Shown piece after piece: positions 10,441 through 23,092 of a DNA stretch of 64,000 bases. The notes under the pieces are model-generated. The model did no database searches and was not told where the DNA came from. It saw nothing but the letters and a program-made list of their open reading frames with translations. Each line of letters starts with the position of its first letter. Positions within the stretch are counted from its first letter, which is position 1. The position numbers and the translations under genes were made by a program. The stretch comes from Liopterus haemorrhoidalis (Eukaryota > Arthropoda > Insecta > Coleoptera > Dytiscidae): positions 64,106,869 to 64,170,868 of the forward strand of contig OZ020612.1 in assembly GCA_963971575.1 (NCBI GenBank). Direction: 5' to 3'.

Positions 10441-12465
10441 ACAAGGGGTATTTTAAAATAAACATTTTTAAGAATTCAGATAATAAAATAAAATTAGAAA
10501 CGTTTCAGTACGTAACTTTAGAAATATATTTTTAAATGGTTCATTGTTCAAAGAGACATTTGTTCAGAGTTATTGCTTAATAACTTTAAACACTAACATC
10601 TCCTCGAACAATCTTTTTACCCTTCTTCCTAGAAATGCCTTATAAAAACACACGTCTCTCTAAAGACGAGATCAGACAGGAGTCGGTCCGGTTAACATTA
10701 ACACCTAATTTGTTGAATTCTTAGAGGCACTGTGTCGGCATTCTGGTGGTCTATCCGATTTTATTTGTTTTAATCTAATTGTAAATATTACTTTTAATAA
10801 ATCAAATTCATTAATTTTAAACCGTCTTATTTAATGTGTTTAAACCTTCACCTTTAAGAACTTAAGCGAACAGCTAATACCTAGACTATTAACAATATGC
10901 CTGATCAGTCGGTTGGCACATATCGTAATGTTGAAAACCCTGGATAAAACTCACGCCTACTACCCGAACTCCTTTAGTCAGGAATCTCATTTCAGTTTGA
11001 GATCAGACTTTATATGTATATCACAGGCTCGCTGCCTAGTGGACAATAAATGATGAGTTACAAAGTAACGCACCGGGCTCGCAACACTCCCTATCCGAAG
11101 TCTCAAAGACGATAAAGGGACTTTTAAAATAAAATCGATAAGTACCTATAGTATTTTTGTGAATTACTATTAAAATAACCTTTGTACATTTGGTTTTGAT
11201 AATGTTGAAAAGTGCTGGAATATTAATTCTAAACCTGGCAATTAAAAAAGTAATTTCAATAGTCTTTCTACATGTGTACCATTCTGCATCACCAAGCGCC
11301 GTGAACAAACGCTTATAAGTACCTATAAATCGGTGCCTTAAACAATCTTTCTACGTCTACGTATCCTCAGACTTCAAGGCCGTAAATGTAGTTTTAAAAT
11401 AAAACCGTTACAATGTTAAGTATTTTTGTGTATTACTTTTAAAATAATCTTTGTACATTTGTATTTGATAATGTTGAAAATGTAGCACATATTCATCTAG
11501 TAAAATCAACTTTGAAACAAAATAAAAAGAAACCATACAGTAAACTGTTGAGATTAGTAATAAAATATTGTTAAGCTATATTTTACGAGCACATAAAATA
11601 CTCAACAAAAATAGTTAAACAGCTTTAAAAAACGAGAAACTAAAATATAAATTGACGCAATTTAGCTATCATAAATTTACTTGTGGCTAAGTTACAGAAA
11701 ACTAAAACATTCCCAATGAAATGAGAGAGAGAAGGAGAATACAAAAGGGAAAAATAAAATGTATACGTATGCAAGTACGTGAGTTTGAATCTAGAAAGAC
11801 TGTGTAAGGAAGAAAAAGGAATATATTATTAATGTCACGCAGAAATGTTTGTAAATTGGAGACAATATAAAGAAAAAAATGTCAGGAAAAGCGCTTTAAA
11901 TGAATTATTATATGGAAAGTAGAATCAGTTATTTATGTGATGATTTCAGAAGGTGTACCTTACAGAATTTATCGTAGGTTGCAAACTACGTGACGTCAGC
12001 ACTGTTTTGTTTTTTTTTTTATTTATTTACTGCACTTGACGTGTGTTCGATTCAACTGTTTAAATAGTTGACGTCACAGCAATAGAACACCTAAGAATTT
12101 AATCCATTTTGCATATTTCAGATAGGAATGGAATTTGTTATTCTCAATTGCTTTTTTGTCCCATTTTAAAAATATACAGCACCAGTCTAAGGGTTTAAAC
12201 ACGTAGAAAGATTGCTTCTAGAGCTTATAAAACAGACACCTACAAGAAACTGTTGGCGTTTGTTGACTTTGGTTAGTGGAGACGCAGATGATTACCAACA
12301 CCGGTTTAATGAAATTTCTTCATCAAAAATGGCCTGGTTTAGAATGAATGTCCTGTAGTTTCTCCTGTATTTTCTTGGGGATGTAATATACAGTGACATT
12401 TATTAATTTAATTCTTAAGTTTTTAAAAACTTATTTAACAATAATATTGTCACAATTATGATATC
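10441..12465. other. No supported gene
   Basis: Contains the duplicated segment listed separately. A TATAAAA followed by AATAAA at 10640-10800 looks LTR-like but has no partner. The motif ACAATCTTTCTACGT recurs at 11342, inverted near 12200, and at 36144. Confidence 0.4.
11090..11485. repeat. Diverged direct duplication, about 269-bp period
   Basis: Two related segments, about 11092-11213 and 11362-11480, share TTTTAAAATAAAA, TATTTTTGTG, ATTACT, CTTTGTACATTTG and TTGATAATGTTGAAAA in the same order. The CTTTGTAC anchors are 269 bp apart. The ORF at 11036-11308 overlaps copy 1 and is not supported as a gene. Confidence 0.6.
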
Positions 12466-13111
12466 ATTGTGTTGTAATGTCTCAATTCCTTGAGCGGCCT
12501 TTAGGTTGTGTACGTCAAGGTTGCTGACTTACGGTTTTGGGAATTAAAGAATGTGCACAGTGTTACGTGTTTGTTATAAGTTTTGAACTACATTCTAATG
12601 TGTTGATAAACATTATTCAATTGTGATGACTATGGTTTAATTGCTGCCAACAATTACACAAATGAATAATGTTTCCAAAACAATTGAGGTATGACCTGAC
12701 GTCATAGTTTCCTGGTTAACAGTTATAAAATGGTCTCAGGGAATAGAGTCGTGGTTAGTCATTCTTGGTAGTCAAGTAGTAGTCATTCTTGTGACCAGTC
12801 ATCAGTCCGTATCACGGTACCCAAGGACCAGCCCAGCGAGTCACCAAGACGAGATGTGAGTGTTTTCTACAGGGTTTCTCCACGTGTTCACCTCGTGCGG
12901 ATACCTGGGGTGGTTCGACTGATCCTGGAGAAGCCGGGGCAAGAACGAGACTTACATCAGCTTCTAACGGACAACAAAAGCAGCCATTTTGACCAAAGTT
13001 TGTTGGTAAATTCCAAAATTAAATGAATGTTAACATTACAGATGTTTAAAATGTTTTCACCCTCTTTTTATTTACTTAATTTTTAATTAAAAAAACAAAT
13101 ATTTCGGTTAC
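12466..13111. other. LTR-like promoter block, unproven
   Basis: Runs from TGTTGTAATG to GGTTACA (TG...CA-type ends) and contains TATAAAA at 12724, followed by a GC-richer transcript-like part with repeated AGTCATTCTTG (about 12757 and 12782). It could be a solo LTR. No second LTR, primer-binding site or matching target duplication was found. Confidence 0.25.
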
Positions 13112-13491
13112 AAGTTATGATATACAACGACTCAATATGCTACATGCATGGCAGCTCAAATTGTTATTGTATTACGCCGATTGGCATTTAATTGGAGTAA
13201 CAGCAGATCCTTAGATCTTTTTCAGACCTCTTAGAGCTGCAAACGTTTGCAGTTAAAAGTGGATGTTTGACTACAGATTTTTAATATTTCATTATTTTTT
13301 AAGGTTTTACTAAAAAAAATGACCTACAAAGAAATTATGCAACGAAATCACAAATAAAATCTGATGATTATTGAAAAAAAAAAAGGAAATTCTGAGCCGG
13401 GCATTGCTGTCGGTCAGGGCAACTTTTCCCGTCTCTCGACGCTTTTACCCATAGCCGTCTCCCATTTCCCTACGAAAATATTTCCCAAAGT

Positions 13492-13528
13492 GGGAACTCT
13501 AGGGTTCTTTGAGAACCCTAGAGTTCCC
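13492..13528. repeat. Perfect 17-bp hairpin with 3-nt loop
   Basis: GGGAACTCTAGGGTTCT (13492-13508), loop TTG, then the exact reverse complement (13512-13528). There are no mismatches, and it abuts the 20-bp array that starts at 13529. Confidence 0.9.
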
Positions 13529-13668
13529 CGAAAATGCCAGGAGTTTTTCGAAAATGCCAGGAGTTTTGCGTAAATGCCAGGAGCTTTGCGAAAATGCCAG
13601 GAGTTTTGCAAAAATGCCAGGCGTTTTGCGAAAATGCCAGTAGTTCCACGAAAATGCCATAGTGTATC
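13529..13668. repeat. Seven-unit 20-bp tandem array
   Basis: Seven contiguous units close to CGAAAATGCCAGGAGTTTTG, exactly 20 bp each; the last is the most diverged. There are no spacers, so this is not a CRISPR array. Because 20 is not a multiple of three, all frames read through with a repeated peptide (WHF/PGIF/LLAF-like), which explains the overlapping ORFs at 13364-13706. Confidence 0.9.
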
Positions 13669-14544
13669 CTATGGTAGCTGTTAAAAAAACTCTGCGACTG
13701 ATTCATATTATTTATGCATGATCTTGAATCTAAATCTTTCTTTTGTTAGAGTATAGAGGAAACAAGACACGATGACCTTGACAGAAGATATTACTGTCTG
13801 TGACTCGCGTATTTGAGTGGTGATTACTGTAGGCGATAGAATAGACTAAGCTCAAATCAGTAAACAATTAATTAGGTGTTGCATGTATATAGGTAAATAT
13901 CGAGTGATCCACCTTTAAGCCAACATACATACAATGTTAATTGTAATATAGGCGTGCGTATTACTGGTGTGAACAACACGCTAGCACCTGAGGCCTTATG
14001 GCGATATTTCATCGATCACTAAACATCCATTAGGTAATACGTTAATAGTTTCCCATATTTGCAGAGCGCAAGTGGTTTAATAAATAAGCCAGCAACTAGC
14101 GCCGCCCCACAAGATACGGCTATGTAATGTATCTCCGCTGAAGACAACGTTAATATGCCCGTTTAAATTTGCAACGTATACAATATTTAGTGGGGTGAAT
14201 TTTGATGTATACATTATTGAACAGTTAAAATTATTGCTGTATACAAGCTATGTGTTATCACGGATAAAATAGGGATGCTACATCTTGTAATAGAGGTTGT
14301 CTGCTGGTTAGATTACTCGACAACAATCCCCACAAATTGTGGTCAGAATCTTGGACTTCCAAGAGAGATACATTTGGAATGCAAGCACTCATCACACTTT
14401 CCTATTTCGCCTTTATCTAAAACTAGCGATGAGCAGGTTTCTCAACGCAATATCGATGGTTTTGATAACGAAATAGTAAGAACGATCTATAGTAGTAATG
14501 CAGCTATATTTTTATTTATTATTTTTTTTTTTTTTCGGAAAATC
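13669..14544. other. No supported gene
   Basis: AT-rich. The plus-strand ORF at 14275-14589 has no recognisable motif, although its tail overlaps the start of the LINE remnant. Confidence 0.45.
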
Positions 14545-16125
14545 ATTTTGGGTTCAGGGCACAACAGTCTACTAACAAAGCTACCATGAAATTACTTAGT
14601 AAAATCATGGAAAACCTTTAGCAAGGAAAACATGTCGTTAGGTCTTTCTGCGACCTAAGTAAAGCTTTTGACTGCGTGTGCCCTGAAAAACTCCGGAAAA
14701 AATTGCTCGATTATGGCATTCGTGGCAATACACTAGACCTGCTGACAACTTCCTGTCTAACAGGCAGCAACAGGTTTGGTATAAAAATACCCTTTCCTCG
14801 CCCCGATTCGTAAATATAGGAATAGGACAAGGAACTATACTTGGACCGTTCCTTTTCATACCGTATATATATGATTTGTCTGAAAATATGGCGGCCACAA
14901 CAATACTGTTTGCTTGAAGATTCATTTTTCATCGACGACGGTGTTGACTGTGAGGATGCCCAGCAGGCAGCCAACACTACACAAGAACAAGCTTTACAGT
15001 GGTTCACCACTAATGACCTCAGTCTAAATCGTGACAAGACCAAAACAGTCATTTTCAGTATGAATAGACAACTTAGCAATAATGCACTCTACCAGGATAC
15101 CACTGTGAAGTTTCTTGGGTAGACGTGGGCAGACCACATTGGGTACATTTCCAATAAATTAAACAGCATAGTATACATGATCAAAAAATTAAAATATAAT
15201 GTGTCCGATGAGATCGTTAGAATGGTTTACTTCTCCCACTTCCAATCAATAATTAATTATGGAATTATGTTGTGGGGTAGCGCATCTTGTTCTGTTCGAA
15301 TCTTTAAAATACACAAACGCATTGTCAGAATAATGTCTGGTGCAAAACCCTATGCCCATTGTAAGGAACTATTTGAACAGCTCGCCATTCTAACGGTTCC
15401 ATCACTTCATATTTTAAATGTACTAAAAAAAATGAACAATCATAATTACGACACTAGGAATAAGGATAGCTTTATTGTGTCATTTTGTAGATACAGAGCA
15501 AGTAGGAAGCTGCCTCTGTTTATAGGCATTGACCTGTACAACAAGATGCCTACCACATTAACCAGTCTTCATTATATTACAGCTAATTTAGACTAATCCC
15601 ACCACTCTACTTTTAGAAGTTAAGCAAACTGACAAGCATAGTCGAATTATGACTGGTTGTTTGACTGATTGAGCTGATAAATAGTTGATAGACCTGATAA
15701 AAATATCTGACAGACCTGACAAAATCGACTTTCTATGAGGTTAATCATCAATTTGTATCAGGTCAACTGATTTAATCAGTTTAACTGCCCAGATCTTTTG
15801 TCCCATTTTATTCTGGTTTAATCTCATGACGTTATCGTTCAGATCGACACATATATGACATGTATAAATTTACAGAACTTTTCGGTTTAAATGATATAAG
15901 TTAAAATTTTTGATGTAATTAAAATAAATTTAGCTGAGGCGAACACATCTGCGAAGCAGTTGTGAATCAGTTAGCATTCGCACATAAAAACAAAGAGTAC
16001 TTACACTCTATAAATAAAGCCGTACATTAATTCTATTTGGCAATTTATTTGTTTCTCTATACATTGTAAATTGTCTGAATGGACCTTAATGCAAATAAAA
16101 TCCTATATAAATCTCTCTCTCTAAA
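14545..16125 (+). pseudogene. LINE reverse transcriptase remnant (Jockey/CR1-like)
   Basis: Encoded the reverse transcriptase of a non-LTR retrotransposon that copied its RNA at a nicked target. Visible in order: GFRAQQSTN; FCDLSKAFDCV (motif A with catalytic Asp); IGQGTILGPFLF (the QG..LGP block); a damaged FADD site at about 14910, where a frameshift and stop remove the motif; WFTTNDLSLNRDKTKTVIFS; KFLG*TWADHIG (one stop at 15120); NYGIMLWGSAS; and the C-terminal TRNKDSFIVSF...LYNKMP. The 5' half (endonuclease, ORF1) is missing, as in 5'-truncated insertions. A CTCTCTCT then A-rich tail near 16112-16135 is a plausible 3' end. Confidence 0.85.
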
Positions 16126-16801
16126 AAAATAAAACAATAATATACATTTATTTCAAATGCACTATTCAGTTTCTTATTTGAAAATCCATTAAACGCGTGC
16201 CCATACAGTAAAATGGTTTTTGCACAATGCAGTTTGGTGCGTTTTTTTAATGACTCTTTGAAACGAACGCACCCTCGATTCTCTAGTGCGGTAAGGGGAG
16301 GTAATAATAGGATTTCCACAATGGACGACTCACCTGTAATCTGCAGCGGACGTTCTATGCGCGCATATACACACAACACTTCGTCATCAGTTAGAAATAT
16401 TACTGAAAATATTTTTACAATTGGTTGACTTCTGCTATTTTATTTTCGACAATAATCCTTTTGTGGATTCTATATTTATAGGTATTGTTGTGCAAACGTA
16501 TTTCTATTTGATGCTCATCTTCAAACATATTTTTCTCCATGCAAAAAACTGGAATCGCATGGAAAAAGGATACAATAAAACTACACTAATTGTAATGATG
16601 GATACAGAATCCGATTTCAGAATGGGTCTGTATAAGCTGCTGTCTAAACCGGTTGGCTTCACGAGACACAGTTTTTCCGCCTTATTCGATCAATAGAAAT
16701 CTTCCCCTAATATGCAACTGTAGTGCGATATTTAGGAATACAACACTTTTGGAGGCAAGTCTTCACATATTGCTGTGTTATATATAAGGTTCCTATAGCT
16801 C
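16126..16801. other. No supported gene
   Basis: ORFs at 16213-16428 and 16421-16696 show no motif. This is the spacer between two LINE remnants that converge on it. Confidence 0.45.
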
Positions 16802-17490
16802 CTATGTGAAGCATAGGGCCTCAATAAACTTCCGCCATTTGGATCTGTCTTGAGCTAGATTTTTTAGCTCTCTCCATGTTTTGCCGCTTTCGCTGGCTTC
16901 CTTCATGGTTAGTCTATGTCAAGTGTCCGTTGGTCTGCCACATCTACGGCTCCCTTGTGGGTTCCAATCAGTTTTACTGATGGACAAAGGGTTGTTCCTT
17001 AAGGTATGGCCTATCCATCTTCACTTCCGCTGTTTTATCAAGATGTCTATGGGGCTTTGGTAAGTTTTCTCCCAAAGGCGAGCGTTGGTAATAACGTCAG
17101 GCCAAAATATGCCTAATATTCTACGCAAGCAAGAATTGACGAACACTTGAAGACGATGAATAATGGTTTTACAGGTTTTCCAAGTCCCACAGCCGTATAG
17201 TAGAACCGGCATGATATTAGAATTGAATATTCTAATTTTTGTGGACATACTGTGAAGAGTTCCAAACATTTTTCAGCATACTGAAAGCATGCCTAGCTTT
17301 GTTAATCCTCATTTTAACATCCTCTTCGGTGCCTCCAGATTTGCATGAGACAATGCTTCCGAAGTAAGTAAAAATTTCGACGTCTTCAATGAGGTGATCG
17401 TTATTGCGAAACTTGTCTTGTTGAGTGGAGCCTAATCGCATGGATTTCGTCTTCTTAATGCTGATTGCGAGGCCTACCAATTGCCGCCTC
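16802..17490 (-). pseudogene. RTE-like LINE, C-terminal reverse transcriptase remnant
   Basis: Reads leftward: VGLAISIKKTKSMRLG, DVEIFTYFGSIVSCKSGGTE, then, after a frameshift near 17250, STKIRIFNSNIMPVLLYGC, RLQVFVNSCLRRILGIFWPD and SPIDILIKQRK*RWIGHTLR. It continues NPQGSRRCGRPTDT* and GKTWRELKNLAQDRSKWRKF, ending EALCFT at TAG 16802-16804. Two in-frame TGA codons and one frameshift. The whole thumb and C-terminal order is intact, which shows a true 3' end of the ORF with 5' truncation near 17490. A different lineage from the LINE at 14545. Confidence 0.85.
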
Positions 17491-18544
17491 CTTTACGAGA
17501 GAATTGCTGTGTTAACTACCAAATATTTCCAAGTATCTTTCATACTCGTTAGATATTTTCCTATTGACTGATACATATTCAATCTTCCTTTCCTTTACCT
17601 TGTACTCTTTCAATCTTTACAAGCGTCGTATTGTTATCTTTACGTACTGTTCTTTTTAAATAAGCTACAGGTTGATAAGATTATTTCGTAGAATTTGAAA
17701 TGTCCTTCTGGCAGTGAAAGAAGACAATCTTTGGAAAAAGCATGTTCGTCTTAAAGATGTCGTTATTAAAATGTGTACGTGACAAAACTGAGCAACATAT
17801 TATACATCACAATGTGATCTACGTACTAGCAACAGAAAACCAGAGCAGGGAATTTAACACGGTGCTTATTTAAGTTGGCAAAACACGTCGCATCCTTCTT
17901 ACAATTACAATATTTAATTCTACTCCTCTCCGTACGTGCTGGAATAGCGCTGCGAGCGTTCAAGCGCCTACACCTCTAAAAGGTGTGTCATGATTTCAAG
18001 CGGAGCCACGTGCAAGATCCAACTTTTACGACGACTAAGAATTACTTTCACTGTATAAAAGCCGTATCCACTTTATTGTTCGCTGTAATTATCCACATGA
18101 GCTCTTAAACCTTGGTCTCATTAAGACGCTGTGACTCAGCGCTTCGTTCCACTAAACGCTCAGCTCACAATTTTTATGAATTTCTGACGGAATTTACTCT
18201 TTCATTTACTCCAATGGGCGCAACTAGTTTATGTACCCTTATATATTTTCTAATTCCTTAAAGGGTAACGTTTTTATATTCTTGCGACATTCTTTGTTAT
18301 TACAAACTTTCAACAACGTATATTACACTTTTGGGGCAAACACGAAGGTTCGTCTAAGACATTACGTGATATCAGCGTAGACTTCTACGAAGTAATAAGA
18401 TACAATAAGTAAACATAAGAAATAGCAAGTCATTCTGTTAAATAGTTTGTAGACAACCATTTAAAATACTTTTGCATATTCTGTAAAATAGAAAAACTGA
18501 ACATCGCCCAGTTATTATTTTTTTGTAAAAGATAGTTTTTCGCC
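17491..18544. other. No supported gene
   Basis: No coding motif or terminal repeat recognised. Confidence 0.45.
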
Positions 18545-19165
18545 GAAAGGAATTCATCCCAAGTTGTTAAAAGTTTCCGAGGATTCTGCTTCTTCATTTT
18601 CAACAGTAAAAAATGAGCTGCTGAATCTTAAAGTGATCGTACCAGCCTTGAAGGTGATCCACGTTAAGAACGCCCAAAAAGTGCAACCTCAGAAGAAATT
18701 ATTTGGCAATTGCATTATATACGGTTTCGGAAGATCGACGAATAAGCAAATGAAATAGTGGAGATCATAGGCATCTCAAAAAGGTCGTTAGTTCTTTTTA
18801 ACTGAAGATTTAGGTATGAAAAAGCTGTGTGCCAGATTTGATAACAATTGATCAACGAGTCCGCACACAAATTAACTTTGAAGATGATAAAATGTCATGT
18901 AAAAAATGTAATGTAAAATGTCATGTCATGTAAAAAGATGTCGCATCAGGGATTTGAAGTACGAATTGGTGGAACCAGTTTTGGATTCAACTTTCAGCTG
19001 ATCCCAAGCCTCAAGAAATTTGTGAAAGAAAAGCGTTTCCCATTAAGAGGTGATACTAGGTGTTGAGGGTTATTTTGCAATCCTTCCGGAAAGGGATAAA
19101 ATAATGGCTTTAGAGCCATTCTCGGAAATAAATACATTGATGTCAAGGGAGATTACATTTGAAAA
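18545..19165 (+). pseudogene. Mariner transposase remnant with central deletion
   Basis: The N-terminal part shows IVEIIGISKRS and, in another frame, LTEDLGMKKLCARF, the mariner helix-turn-helix and linker. The C-terminal part shows PSLKKFVKEKRFPLRGD and, after stops, NKYIDVKGDYI ending at TGA 19160-19162, a usual mariner C-terminus. The middle with the catalytic DD34D core is absent. It shares its 5' half with the remnant at 28320. Several stops and frameshifts; inactive. Confidence 0.72.
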
Positions 19166-19430
19166 TTAAATATATTTTAAATTGAAAATCAGAATCTTTC
19201 ATTGTGAGGCTGATGATTTATTGGACAGCTCTCGTGTATCTTTCTACCTACTTCTGAGAGTGATGATTTCCCCGCATATGACTGTAGCGCACAGATGTAT
19301 GGGACCTACAGTTTAACAGAGGTTTCTAACAAATTTTCTTTGTTTTTGGAGAAATTCTCATGGACAACTCGGTAGGAAACTTTTCGCTTTCCAAGTGAGA
19401 ATGGCTGGGAAACTATTTTAAATTATTTTT

Positions 19431-19488
19431 CCGGCACCAGGAATCGAATTTAACGCATAACTAACACACTAACCAACTGCGCTACAGT
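19431..19488 (-). other. tRNA-derived sequence
   Basis: Minus strand TAGCGCAGTTGGTTAG (A box, 19473-19484) followed by AATTCGATTCC (B box, 19440-19450) and TGGTGCCGG. The spacing is short (22 nt) and no cloverleaf closes, so it is a tRNA pseudogene or SINE head rather than a tRNA gene. The MITE at 19520 lies next to it. Confidence 0.5.
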
Positions 19489-19519
19489 ATTTTCGATGTC
19501 GAATTTTATGTGAATGGTA

Positions 19520-19882
19520 CAATTCTGTGGTAAATCTGTAAGCTTACAGACAAAATCTATAAGAAACTGTCCATAAACAACTCCTTAGACACCATCGTCT
19601 ATTCGCGACTCCAAATAACAGTGAGACATCTGGTGGCGGCTTGGTAAATTAAACAGAAGCATATATTTGTAGTGTGTTGTACTGCAGTTTATGTGAATTA
19701 AGACGTATTTTTAAATATAGTGACTTAAATACAGTAATTTTTTGCCGAAATATTGTTTGAACAGATAAATATTAAGAAAAAACTTCCGACATATACGCTT
19801 CTCGTCAGCCATCAACTGTCGTACGCAGCGCCGCCAACGTTAGTTTGAGTCGCGAATAGCTTACTGATTTACCACAGAATTG
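19520..19882. mobile_element. MITE with CAATTCTGTGGTAAATC ends
   Basis: Left CAATTCTGTGGTAAATCTGT and right inverse CAATTCTGTGGTAAATCAGT, with a second inverted block TATTCGCGACTC (left 19600-19611, right 19849-19860). About 363 bp. Left flank TA; the right flank does not preserve it. No coding sequence. Confidence 0.65.
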
Positions 19883-22800
19883 CACTATTAATGGGAGGCA
19901 CACCGGTATAACACTTAAAAGTTACTTAAACAAAACTGATAATCTGAAATAAAATTAGTAACAATCTGTACGTCAAAATTTGCAGCAATCTGTCTAATAT
20001 TTTTAATTATAAACAATTGTACAGTTAATTTGTTGGTTTTGGAAGGATATTATTCCTTTCTTAGGGTCCAAAATGTGTTAATCCACCCCTGTACGTACGC
20101 GTAAGAGCTGCAGTATTTCCCAAAGAGCCCGAGAATCAATAGAGTTCGCTAGGTAAAGAATTGTGGAACGTTGCAGGCTGTCGCTGGTAAATAATACGTG
20201 TGTGTAAAGCATTTATCTCCAGGCACCTGAACAACTTGCAACCAATTCGACTCCGGAGTGAAACGGGTGGAGGAACTACTAGGGGAAGGATAAACTACTA
20301 GGGCTAATATCGACGATATTCAGCTGACATTGTTTCCATCAAACACGGAACAATTTTTATAATAATCAAGACTATATCAGCTATGTTTATAACTGAGTTT
20401 AACTAGAAAAAACTGGAATAATATTAGCATTTTGAAATAAAAATAAAAACATTAGGTTTAAATACAATTTAAAACATAAAATACCTCTAGAGCGCACTCA
20501 GAAATTTTTCTTAGTAGGAGCTAAGAAGTCTAACATTTTTCTTAGGAGGCTCAGAAGCCATTTTTTTTATTTATTTTTTTCTTTAAGCCAGCTCACCTGC
20601 AATTACAAGACAAATGTCTCCCTTAAAAACGTGCATTTTGAGTGCTTGGGGGAGATCTAACCAGTAAACATCCCCGCAGGCGGCTCATATCATCATAGCG
20701 TTCGTTTAGAATAAATAGTAACTATTCCTGACAAGATGTTTGCTACACACGGTAATGTTTGCCTTCGGACAATTAAGTAATCTGCTCGAAGCAACTCAAT
20801 AGTGTTTGTAGATTAGAGCGAGAATTCCTAGTCTGACATACGCGTTGGGTTGGTGGATTTTGATTCAGTGGACACACTTAACGATGCGATTACTGCGTTG
20901 TCTGCTATGTCTGCGGTGGGTCCAGTGAACGTTTAACATGCCTTAAGTCGGGCATGCGCAGTAAAACTGTTCATGAACTATTTCCTTGACTGTTGGTACC
21001 TTGTTAGAAACTTCCGCGAACAAAGCTATAATATTTGCCTTTTATTATATATTTGTCCTTAAAGCTCAGTCTTAATCAAGTATTAACGAATTTTAATACC
21101 TGAACAATAATGTTACTAAAGCCAAAATTTAATATTTTTTGCAATATTTTTTTATAGCTTATTTCAATATCTATAAAAATATTAAAAAGCGAGCTTTTTC
21201 AGTTGTGCTTACGGATATATAAAAATGTAACAGTCGAAGTATACAATCCTTTCTGTGATTGTGTTCGCGTGTATTCATTGAAAACTAGTACAGCACATGC
21301 CTCTTTCAAACTCTCAAATACACCCATTACTAACTCAGCTAACCCTGGCCTGAGAGGTAGAGGGAGGGTGAAAACCAGGGACGGATTGAAAGAGGAAATG
21401 GGAGAATTCCCGAAAAATCCCTCGTTGCTACATATCATTTTGTTTTCTTTTTTATTATTATAATTTCTTATGGCAAATGCCCAGGTGTCACAGATTTTCA
21501 GGTTAACGCTAGCGCTCTGTGGCCTAACCTAGCGACTAATTTTGATGGTAACTAATACTGCCGGCTTGACGTGCCCTCTGAAGCACGCCCCATATTGCAG
21601 AATATTAATTCAGAGATACAGGTATCAAATTCCAAACGTTAAAGCCGAACTAGATTTTGAAATCTCGGAACTCTTAACAAACGCCAGATTCAATCGTAAA
21701 AATTTGATCTCGTAGCAACTTAAAAAATATAAATTCCGTTTAGTTCCGCTTAAGCCATAGAAATGAACTATATTCGTCTAAAAGAAGGCTGAGTGTGCCT
21801 ACGGTTGCAACGTTCCAAATTCTTCGTCGAGATAACAAATTCCTCGGCATATAGTAGCAATACATAATTTACGCGACCAAAATACTACAAAATTAGCATG
21901 AATTTTATATCGTTGGATTCAGAAAATTATACTTTCAATTGGTAATAACTATTGGTTTCATAACCATTGAAAACCAATGAATATGGTAACCATTGGTTTT
22001 CGTAAGAGCGGTGAACGCCAGTCAGCAAATAACTGATTTACCATAATCACCTTTCAAACAGACACAGGGTATAATGAACTAGATACTTAATAGAAAATGC
22101 TGGAGGATTTGTATGTGTAAGACTCTGTGTATATGTTTTATTTTGAATTGTTTCTATCTAAGGCGTAAGTGTGTCAAGCAAGAGTTTCTTTGTAAGAAGG
22201 AAAGGAACGCTTTGAAGTTTGTGAATTATGAAATTCATGTGAAGGTACGAAACTGTTAAATCAATACTGGTTTTTGCCATGTGCAAAGAGAAGTTCAGCA
22301 AACGATAAAACTCCTAAAGGAGAGCTATTATGTGGAAATAGTTAAACTGCAACTCCCTGAAAGAAGGCAGATCTAGAATTTTATTTAAGTGAGTAGTTCT
22401 CATTAAAATTAAAGACATTTTTAACAGCGAACTACCCATTTACCTTAAAACGAGAGTAATTTATGTGTACCAGTTATTACATATGGAGTGGAAATTCTCA
22501 AATTAACATTAAAGTTGGCAAAAAAAAGTAAATGTCACACCAAGATATTGCAGACACAAACTTCTGGATCAGAAAACAAACCAATATAATAAAGCGAATG
22601 TTACTAAATTGGCTGATGATACGTGAGCTAGAAAAATTCTAGGTACCTCTTAGATACTGGTTACCCATTATTATTACAGTTACTTACTTTGTTCCAACGT
22701 TTCAAAAGTGTTGAAACTGAATTAAACCAAACAAAAATCCATTGTCACAGATTGTAAACCTCAGTATTGATTTAATTTTCAGTAACTTTATAATTTTTTG

Positions 22801-23092
22801 TATATGATTAATTTGGTGATCATCGTTTGACACTTCAGTTTGAAATTAATCTATGAGATTTAGTGTTATTTTTAAAAAACATTAAATGATATCAACGGAT
22901 AAAAACACTGGATTTTTTCATGAAAAATGAATAATGAATTCATAAAATTTGACATGTATTAACAATAGCCAAAGAGTAAATATTATACTATATATTTTGT
23001 ATTAATCATTAAAAATGAAATATTTAAAAAATATTAAAAAATTATAGTTGGATTAGATTGGGTCTATTGATTTCCAATAAGCAGTAGACATA
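19883..23092. other. Long stretch with no supported gene
   Basis: No LINE, transposase or host exon recognised. The ORFs on both strands at 21199-21463 overlap each other completely, and neither has a motif. A palindromic cluster of ACCATTGGTTTTC-like words lies near 21950-22000. Confidence 0.4.

Noticed and set aside
13529..13668. Regular short repeats that might suggest a CRISPR array
   Set aside because: Units are contiguous with no unique spacers, and the DNA is eukaryotic. It is a minisatellite.
21199..21463. Overlapping ORFs on both strands
   Set aside because: Complete overlap, no motif on either strand; mutual shadows in a GC-richer patch.
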